A DNA stretch of 64,000 bases, taken from assembly GCA_001724265.1 (NCBI GenBank), contig MEDY01000233.1:1-64000 (forward strand). The letters are read 5' to 3'. The position numbers and the translations under genes are program-made. The notes below the pieces were generated by a model. The model made no database searches and was not told where the DNA came from. It saw nothing but the letters and a program-made list of their open reading frames with translations. This DNA is from Rhizaria sp. SCN 62-66 (lineage: Eukaryota > Rhizaria, unplaced). How positions within the stretch are numbered: the stretch's first letter is position 1; each line of letters opens with the position of its first letter. Below are positions 56,064 to 64,000 of the stretch, one piece after another.

Positions 56064-59000
56064 TTACTGATTCGGTTGTTCACGCCGTTGCTGCCACTCA
56101 CGCTTCTGTTGCTGCTTGCGTAGTTTCTGCAGCCTAGACAAATCAGCCATTGCTAGCGGTGTCTGGCCTTCGCCACTTTGTCCGGAAGACCCTGAGCTGG
56201 TGCCCGAATGCGTAGCTGAGGGACTCGTGGGCGACAAGCTCGCAGTTGACGCGCTAACAGTCGTCGCAGATGCAGACGCAGAAGAGCTACTGGGTGACGC
56301 GCGCGACATTTGCGCGTTCACACGCACGTCGACCCCGCCCACGGTCATCACGCTAGAGCCGCGTAGTCTACCGGAAACGGGGCCTCTGACGGGTGCTGTC
56401 GTCGCAGAAGACGCGGCAGACTCAACAGACACGGCAGTGTGTTTAGATTGAGGTGATGAGACAGAGTCTGTGTCTTGCGAGACAGGTGAGGAGGAAGAAA
56501 TTTTTAAGCCGATGAACGCCTGCGTGTTTGCGGACGTAGCAGGTTTAGCTGTTTCAGCCACAGCGTAAGAGCAAATACCTGAGTGAGTGGTGGCGTTCTG
56601 TAGTGCCGTCAGTGCGGTTTGAGCCTCAGCGTCAATGTGCGGCTGCGTCGCCTCAAGCTCGCGCTCAACATCCACAATGTGCACAATGTGCTGCGAGGGA
56701 GGCTCGGCCTGGTACAGTGGAGGAAGCTGTTGTGAGATGTCGTCGGGGCTGTTGCTATCACCACCGGCAAGGTGAGAAAATCCTCTAATCACAATCGGCT
56801 AAGACTCCAACTGCGACTGCAGCTGGGAAAGTAACTTCACACGAGGAGACGGTACCATTTGCTGGTGCTGTTGCTCTGTCGCAGTCTCACCTTTAACAAG
56901 AGCATGGTCCGTTACAACGGGCTCAGTGATAGAAGCAGAACAGTGTGATTGAGGAATGACAGGAACAAACCCTAGATTCGCGTTTGACTCAGGGCCACCG
57001 CTAGAAGCAGCATTCAAATTGTTGTCGCTACCACTGAGTCCGCCTTCCTGGGCTTGCTGGCGCAGAAGCAGATCAATAAGCTGGATGCGAAGCTGCTGCT
57101 GCGGGCTCAACGTCGGCATCGGCTGCTGCTGTTGCACTCGCTGCAGTTGATAAAGCTGTTGTTGTTGTTGATGATAATACATCTGTTGTTGTTGCTGTTG
57201 TTTTTGTTGTTGTAGTTGATCTAGCTGTTGAAGGATCACCTGCTGCTGCACGAACTGTGCTGCGATGGCGTTGTATTGCGCCAGGTAATGCTGCATCTGA
57301 TGGTCTGTCGGCTGACCGTTTCTCTCATCCATAAACGACGTTAGTGGTGGCGGCATTGGAAATGGCGTGCCACCGTTCATCGCTCCATCTGCAGGAGCGT
57401 CGCCGGGTCCCCACGCCTGCGCGTACGGGCCGGGGCTACTGCCGCCTGGAGCGACGCCGGAAATAGCATGTATCACAGCATCGTTATTCGTGATATTATT
57501 GTTGCTGGGGTTCTGTTCTGCGATCGAACCAAGAGGAACGGGAGCAGCACCGCCGCCTGACTTGATGCGAGACCGGCTCCAGGACCTGGCCACACCACGA
57601 CGTGCGCCAACGTTGTTTGATCCAGCGGCGCGCCCACGTGCATCAACGCCGCCGTTAACAAGCTTATTGCTACCGGGCAGCCGGCGCGAGTCCGCGCCGG
57701 TCCCCAGCAGTGTCGCACGCAAGGCGGACGGAGACGGTGCCTCGGGGTCATCCAGCTCCAGCCCTGAAAAGGAGAGCAGTGGCAGCGGCGCAAAAGCGGG
57801 CACGGTTTGGACAACGCGCGCGGTCGTTTGTGAGAGCTTCAGTGGCGCCCAGCCCCATGAAGCCGTGTTAGGGTCAGTTGCCGTGGCCTTGGCGCTAGAC
57901 AACGACGCCTTGTTCCCCGAACCTGTGCCTGCGCCTGTCGCCACGGTTGTTCCCACACCTGCGCCAGAACTGAGGCGGTCACGCGCGCAACGCGGCGCGG
58001 GAAGACGGCGGCTCGCCGCGTGGACAACCTTGGTGCAGGTGGGGTTGCCGTTCGTGTCCACAGCGCTGCGGCTCGAGCGCGAAGAGCTGCTGTCGCTGCC
58101 GCTGTGACGCGCGTTAGGATTGTCGAGCACACGGACCTTCCAAAGAACCTCCTCTGCGTTGTTGGGACCAACGTTGCCCGTGGTCGTGACGGTGCCGCGC
58201 GTGCGGCCGCGCACACGCATCGCCCGCAGCTGCGCCAGCACGCGCTCGCGCGCAAGCAGGATCACGGCGCGGCGGCGCTCGCGCATCTCGCGGACGATCT
58301 CGCGGCGCCGGCGGCCGTGGAGCCGCATGCGGATGTGCGCAGCGCAGCCCGCAAAGACCGCGACAGTCGACAGCAGCAGTGGCGTGGCGACAAACCACTC
58401 GATCACAATGCCGATGAGTGCGCCGAGACCCCACATCCACACGCCCGAAGAGCCATCGCGCACGGAAAGGCGCACAGAGAACACAAGTGCGAGCAGGATA
58501 GCCACAACGATGACAAACGTGACAAAAGTCGTCTGCAACACCAACGTCGGCAATAGTGCCCATATAAAGCAGCTGTCGCGCTGCAGCTTCTGTGCCGAAG
58601 GTGTATCAGAGAGAGTAGTCGTAGTTTCCTCTTCTGGCGTAGGTGCCCTGGCGTTAGAAAAACCACGCTGCCTCTGCTGCGTCGCAGAGGATCCACTGCC
58701 GCCAGCGTGCTGCTGCGTGGACCGATGGGTATCACGCTGCTGGCGAGTGCGAGCACGGCAACAGAAACGCTTATTGCCACTGCGCCGGCTGGGACGTGGT
58801 GATGCTGGGGTTGGGGTCGGAACAGCCGACGTGCTTGCGCTGCTGCTGTGCGCAAGGATCTCATTGGCGCTCGTAGAGGATACCATTGTGGCGCGGGCAT
58901 CGGCAGCAAAATCATCCTCATGATCCTCCTGGCAGTCCTGAGCCGACGTTGAAGCAGAAACAGAGAAGGCTGCACTCTCGTTCGTGTAAGGTTTCGGGTC

Positions 59001-62000
59001 AACAAAGCGCTCGTAGCAGCGCAGCACGTGTGCGGGATCAACAGCGACTAAAATCATAAGCGCACGCTCAATGAGTGCTTCCTCGCGCTGACGTTGCGTC
59101 AGCTGTTCCTGCAACTCCTTACCAGCGCCATTGCGCGCGCCGACGCCGCAGAGTGGTAGTCCGTTGTAACAAGAGGCCAAAGCGCGCTCGCTGAGACTGG
59201 GGCCCAGCTCGACAGAACGTATCAAAACGCCGTCGCGGCGACGGTGGCGGCGTGCACGTGCGGCCGCAGCAACGGCGTCGCGACGTGCGCCAGTTACTGT
59301 CGACACGGTGATAAACGTCCCCGGAAGCGAGCCGACAACTGCGGTCCGGTCGGCTGAAGGCAGCCCAACATTAAGGCTCAAACCGTTCGCGAACGCAGCA
59401 GCAGCAGCCGCAGCGGTTGCTGCAGCTGCGGTGTTTGCATCTTTGTTCGCAGGGAACGCCTTGTTTCGCCTGCTATTCGATGTCGCATTCTGGTGATGTG
59501 GCGATGTCGCTGCGGTTGCCGCAATTTGCACATCTTCCTCATTGTCACTCCCACTGCTGCTCGAGTTCAGGTCTTCGCTCAAGCCCGTGAGCGACGCATG
59601 CCCCCGGTATCGTTGGCCCGCACGCACGGCAGCGCTGCGACTCAAAGCGTTGTCGCCATAGAGTATCGCCAGCGGCAGCACACGCAAACTGCGCTGTAGC
59701 AGTCGCTCGCGTGCAAACCGTCCGACAAGGTGCTTGGGTAGAGTTGTGCCGGCGGTCATAGCTGCAGCGGCAGCAGCAGTGCCGCGACCGCAAGCTGCCG
59801 TCGGGCGCGGGACATCTTCTGAGGAGTGGGATGAAGGCGCGTCGGGGCTAGTGTCGTTACTAGAGTTGCTGTTTTGTTGCGCATTCGCGTTTGCAGCAGA
59901 AACAGCAGCAGCACTGGACACTGTCACAAAAGCTTCATGACTGATCGCGGCGTTACTCTCGGGCGGAATTGTGATCACATGCGCGCCCTTGACAAAAGGT
60001 GTCGGCGCCGCAGTGGACGTGTTGGCCTTGGTGGAAATAACCACCATTTGACGCATTGCACCTGGAGGGCTCGGTGCGGGCGAACCAGGCTCACTGTTTT
60101 GTCCACTGCTGCTGCTGGCAGCGGGTAACGAGTCGCTGCTGCTGGTTGTGGGCACACCGTCGCTGCCGACGTCGTCGCTCACTCCGGTGCCACTGTTTTC
60201 AGTGGTTCCTGTAGGCGAATCTAATGTACTGGCAACAACTTCTTCACTAAGTCGTGTCGTTTGTCCCTGCTGACGCTGCTGTTGTTTTTGCTGCTGCTGC
60301 TGCTGCTGCTGCAACGTGCGCTCCTCGAAAGTTCCACGTGCATGTTGGTTCGCCCTGCGACGTCGGCTACGTGAGAACTGGCGCTGCGGCTTCCACGCGC
60401 CTGCCGCAACGGGGCCGCCTGGAGTCACGGAAGAGCCTGAAGACGAAAAGTAAGATGAGGTTGACGAAGATTTCGATGATGATGAGGAGGAAGATGATGA
60501 TGACGACGACGAGGAGGAGGAGGAGGAGACTGCACCTGCAGCGCGGTTCAATGCAGCGCGAGCGCGGCGGGCATGTCGCGAGGTGATCTTGAGATTGTCA
60601 TAAACTCCGATCGCTGCAATCTCAGCCAAGGTAGCGGGCGCGGAACTTGTGGCGCCCGTCGAGGAAGCAGCCATAAGACGGTTGAGCTCGCGGGCAGCAT
60701 TGGGAATCTCATGCGGTGTCGGCCGCCAACGAGCAGCGTACGATAACACGTGCAACAGCTCGAATGCGCGCGAGTTTCGCGATTGCATCGCTGCCTGCAG
60801 TAGACATGGTTCGGACTCTGAGATACTGCGAGCCGAAGGATGGCCACTGGCCACAAACCCAACATTAGAGCTTGTTCCAGAGAGGTTCATTTGACTCGAG
60901 TCCACTGGAGACTGAGCGTGACGACCAGCCGCAACTGCTATCGCCGCCGTGATGCGCGCAGCAGGGCCAACGCAGAGCGTAACCCAGCCAAGCTTGCGGT
61001 GAGGTCCTGCCGCAGACGCGAGGGCTACAGCACGAGCTCGGGCAGAGCAAGTGCCGCATGCGCACTGCAGATGCCGACTAATAGTGTCTTCAGCCGCAGC
61101 GGCAGCGGTATTAAGACTGTTGACACGCACAAAAGGCATCGCGATGTCAGACGAACCCTGTCGTCGCAAAGCGGTGTTTCCAGCGGCACTCTTCTTTGGT
61201 TCAGGTTGTTTGGGGCGCTTGTACAGGACAAGAGGCAGCTCCATCTTAGGGAAAAAACTATTGCTGTACTGGCCAGAGACTGTTTCTGGAATGACACCTC
61301 CACAATAGTTCACAAAGGCGACTTGCTCGGCGTAGTATCGAACAAAGTTTTCTGCACGCTTGATGTTTGAGGTTCGCAACACACAGAGAAGAATTTGCGA
61401 CAGGAGCGATACAAAAAGTGAGATAATGGCGGCAGCGACAAAAATACGCATGATGGTTTCTTCGGCAGAAAATGGCTCTGCACTGGAGCTAAAGAGAAAC
61501 AGCAGCACACACGCCGCATATGCAAGTGCACCCACTGTTGTGGCAAGAATGATCACAAAGCGGCGTGCGAAAGAAATGCGTGACACGGGGGAGCGACGCC
61601 AAAGCGAGTATGCGACGTGGCGGCGGCGCATGAGCCGCGAGAGCATGACTGCAATGATGGTACACAGCGGCTTCTGCCGCGGACCCCAAATCGACGCACT
61701 GCTACTACTGACGCGATTACCGTTGGTATTCTTATCATTGTGGTTATCATCAATCTCATCGTCATCAGCAGCAGATTCATCGCTGTCAAGGTCCGAGTCG
61801 TCTGAGTCATCGCGACTGCTGTTCTCGAGCTCGTCAAGCTCGTTCTGCAGCTCACGCCCCAGCGACTTGGCCGCGGCTGCGAGTGCACTGATGTCAATAC
61901 TAGCAAAATTACCATCGTTGTCACCCATAGGCACAACACGAGCGTCACGAGCACTATTAGAAGCAGAAGCACTGCTATCAAGAGGACCCTTATTATGATC

Positions 62001-64000
62001 TCGTGAGTTAGTGGTTGCAGAAGCTGAATGTTGCGGGCGCGGTGCGCTGGTGCGCTTGCCGACGAAGCGAGAGGAGTCGGAAGCCTGCCCCGTGTTGTTC
62101 TGAGAAACGTTGTCAAGACGCTGTCGATTCTGTTGCTGCGTATGTTGTTGTTGTTCGGCGTGTTGCAGCTGTTGCTTCATCACCATATTTTCATGCAGTG
62201 TCTGAGCAAAGATCAACTGTTGCTGTAATTGCACCTGCTGATGTTGCTGCTGCTGCTGAAATGCTTGTTGTTCTTGAGCAGCAATCATTTCAGCTTTCCG
62301 TTGACTTGGTGGCGTGGGTGTACGCGAGCCTGCGTCGCTGCAGCTTCGGCTTATTGGCCGCGAGCGCGAATGCTGGTGCTTGAACATGTTTATCGCGCTG
62401 TGAAACAAAGCGTCTGACTGGTAAGCATCTACAGGGCGCACGCGTGAGCGGCCACCTGCTGCAGCGGCACTAGAGGGAGGAAGTGCAACTGAGCCCGAAG
62501 AAGGCCTGATATTCGCCACAGGAGAGTCTGTAGCAGGAGGAACAGACGGTGGCGGCAGAGGACCGTTCGGTTTAGAGTTTGGGACATCGTCACCTAGATT
62601 AGATGCGTCAGCGCCTCCGTTATTATGACTTTTGAGTGAAGTTTGTGGCGGCGCCGAGTGTCCAGTGTTGCGCACACCAGGACTTTGAACAGGTTGCGCC
62701 ATTGGCACTGCGAAGGAGTTGCTAGCGCCATGAAGTGGTGACTCTGCAGCGTCTGCCGCAGCTGCCGCCGCCCTGCTCGCGGCTGCGGCGGCCTTCTTGG
62801 CGGAGTTTTCACTCGCAGCTGCCGCGGCAGTGAGCGCAGCCGGGTCTGTCTCGAGAGCCCATGGGTGGTTCGCAAGGTGCTTTTTGTTCCACTTAAGCGC
62901 TGCAAGCAACACACTATTGCGCAGAGCAGCAGCGTCAAAATAGCTCGCCATAAACACAAGAAGCAGACAAATTAGCACAACAGCGCCGATTACGATAATA
63001 GGTGCAAAGTTGTCCTCTATCATGCTGACTGACACACCAAACACCGTCGCAGGCCCTGCAGCAACCACTTCAGCGACAGAGCTGATGACAGCTGCGTATA
63101 GTCCCAACCGGGTGCATGCACAGACTGTGCGCGTAGCAGACACGTGTTTCGCAACCGTACAAGAAGTCAAGTCCCAGTCTTGCGCTGCGCCAGTCTGCGC
63201 AGTCACCGCGCCAAGGAGCACATCTGTGACAGAGGCCGTCGCCACCCAATCGCTTGGACGACTCACACACGAGACTCGCTCGTGTGATCCAACACTCCGG
63301 TGCTCGACGGTCACGTGCAACGGAGTCGACAGTAAAATCCACGAGTCTGAGTCTGGGAAAAAACTCGTCGCGTTCCGTGGTGCGATCCGAACGGCAGTAT
63401 AGACAGAAGAGGTGATACTGTCGTTTTTCGAGAGAGTCGCACTGCTTAAGTCAGGATAAAGCACCGTGTCATCTGTGAAGCTCATCTCAGCAAGCATGTC
63501 TTCGGCGGATGCAATTGCAGCGACAGAACCATCATCCTGTGAGTTCACCTTGCGGTCTGCGCTACCAGAATAAACAAACGCACTCTGAAGCCCAGAACGC
63601 ATCCATAGTGGCCACTGCACAGAGTCTGTAGTCTTAAACATGAGCTGTCCGAGGAGCTCGGGAGAAAGGCCCACCGCAGCAAGTTGAGCATCAGTTAATG
63701 AGTTTGATTGAGTGCTGTAGCGCACGGGTCCGATTATGTTGTCAAGAGCAAGCGGCGCTAAGGGAAGCAATAAATTAGGGAATTCTGCTGTACGAAGCGT
63801 GGCATCCGGAGCTGTCGTTAGGGTTTTACCAGCAACGCTGCTCGCCGACTTGGTTGCTGCGCTTGTTGCCCCCGTTTGTGATAATAACGCGCTGCTGGTA
63901 AAGAGTGAAAACATGCCACCAGAAAATAACCGGAATACAGCGATATCAGCGCTTTCATCGCCGTCAAGCGCAAGTGTGGACAAAAAAGACTCAGGGATGG
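56064..64000 (-). CDS. Second polycystin-1-like GPS membrane protein, 3' part, read through TAG
   Basis: Open from the right window edge down to TAA at 56066-56064; about 2,640 codons, no intron seen, 5' end missing. Near the edge is a degenerate GPS (63271-63105): CVSRPSDW, then WDLTSC, then CACTRLGLYAAV. A membrane helix (FAPIIVIGAVVLICLLLVFM) follows, then a long Gln/Ser/Ala-rich cytosolic region. At about 61635-61480 is RRHVAYSLWRRSPVSRISFA with further helices, matching the second membrane block of polycystin-1. Another helix pair (FVTFVIVVAILLALVFSV, then LGALIGIVIEWFVATPLLLS) comes at about 58530-58360. The rest is a Ser- and Gln-rich tail. The frame meets TAG at 56801-56799 after QSQLES and continues 244 codons to a basic helix (LQKLRKQQQKREWQQRREQP). 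I infer a surface receptor or channel-like protein that may work with its neighbour. Confidence 0.83.
56799..56801 (-). other. In-frame TAG before a 244-codon tail
   Basis: TAG follows LQSQLES. The frame then stays open for 244 codons with protein-like sequence (PDDISQQLPPLYQAEPPSQH, VDVERELEATQPHIDAEAQT) ending in a charged helix and TAA. The stretch also lies in GC-richer DNA than the 3' flank that follows it. Confidence 0.85.

Noticed and set aside
39859-56801. In-frame TAGs as pseudogene mutations or sequencing errors
   Set aside because: All seven are TAG; there are no frameshifts, TAA or TGA in about 20 kb of affected coding sequence, and conserved domains on both sides are intact.
39859-56801. 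Programmed stop readthrough at each TAG
   Set aside because: The contexts after TAG differ (CAT, CAC, TAC, CCG, TCG, TGC) and do not share a CTA or CARYYA readthrough motif, and seven cases in one window would be far too many.

Overview
This is nuclear DNA from a unicellular, flagellated eukaryote of unresolved lineage. Coding sequence is GC-rich and full of Ala, Ser and Gln runs; introns and intergenic DNA are AT-rich. The introns are spliceosomal, and there is a eukaryotic tRNA-Asp. The proteins include eL39, a prohibitin, a CEP131-like centriolar/ciliary protein, a peroxisomal enzyme ending in AKL, an MBOAT acyltransferase and two polycystin-1-like GPS proteins. The eL39 sequence looks opisthokont-like, but that is weak evidence on lineage. 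I assembled fifteen protein genes and one tRNA, most of them from several exons.

The central observation is that TAG behaves as a sense codon. Seven in-frame TAG codons lie in four genes: two in the myristoylated Ser/Ala-rich protein (17236-22446), one inside a conserved exon of a DOT1-like methyltransferase (33270-35827), three in a giant GPS receptor (39297-54812) and one in its partial neighbour (56064-64000). Past each of the six internal sites the same frame stays open with protein-like sequence until TAA or TGA; the seventh directly precedes a TGA. None of the fourteen genes whose end is in the window needs TAG as its stop (8 TAA, 6 TGA). The simplest reading is a nuclear code with UAA and UGA as stops and UAG as an amino acid, probably Gln by precedent; the window does not fix which one. 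A second oddity is the 5' splice site: 16 of 20 introns begin GTACG, with C at +4, instead of the usual GTAAG.

Layout. 1-5.4 kb: partial secreted protein (-) and an IQ/coiled-coil/FAM13-like protein (+). 5.4-12.5 kb: peroxisomal SDR-SCP2 enzyme (+), MBOAT lysophospholipid acyltransferase (-) and a GPI-type surface protein (-). 13.3-16.6 kb: acidic secreted protein (-) facing prohibitin (+). 17.2-25.8 kb: large myristoylated low-complexity protein (-) facing the CEP131-like protein (+). 26.7-32.9 kb: eL39 (-) facing a 1,712-aa unknown protein (+). 33.3-37.2 kb: DOT1-like methyltransferase (-) facing an HPt phosphotransfer protein (+). 38.5 kb: tRNA-Asp. 39.3-64 kb: two polycystin-1-like GPS/membrane proteins, tail to tail. 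Five gene pairs are divergent over 0.5-0.9 kb spacers that probably hold shared promoters.

No mobile element, CRISPR array or virus-like gene was seen. The genes form no single pathway; the only likely functional grouping is the GPS receptor pair. The CEP131-like protein fits a ciliated cell, and polycystin-type proteins often act at cilia.
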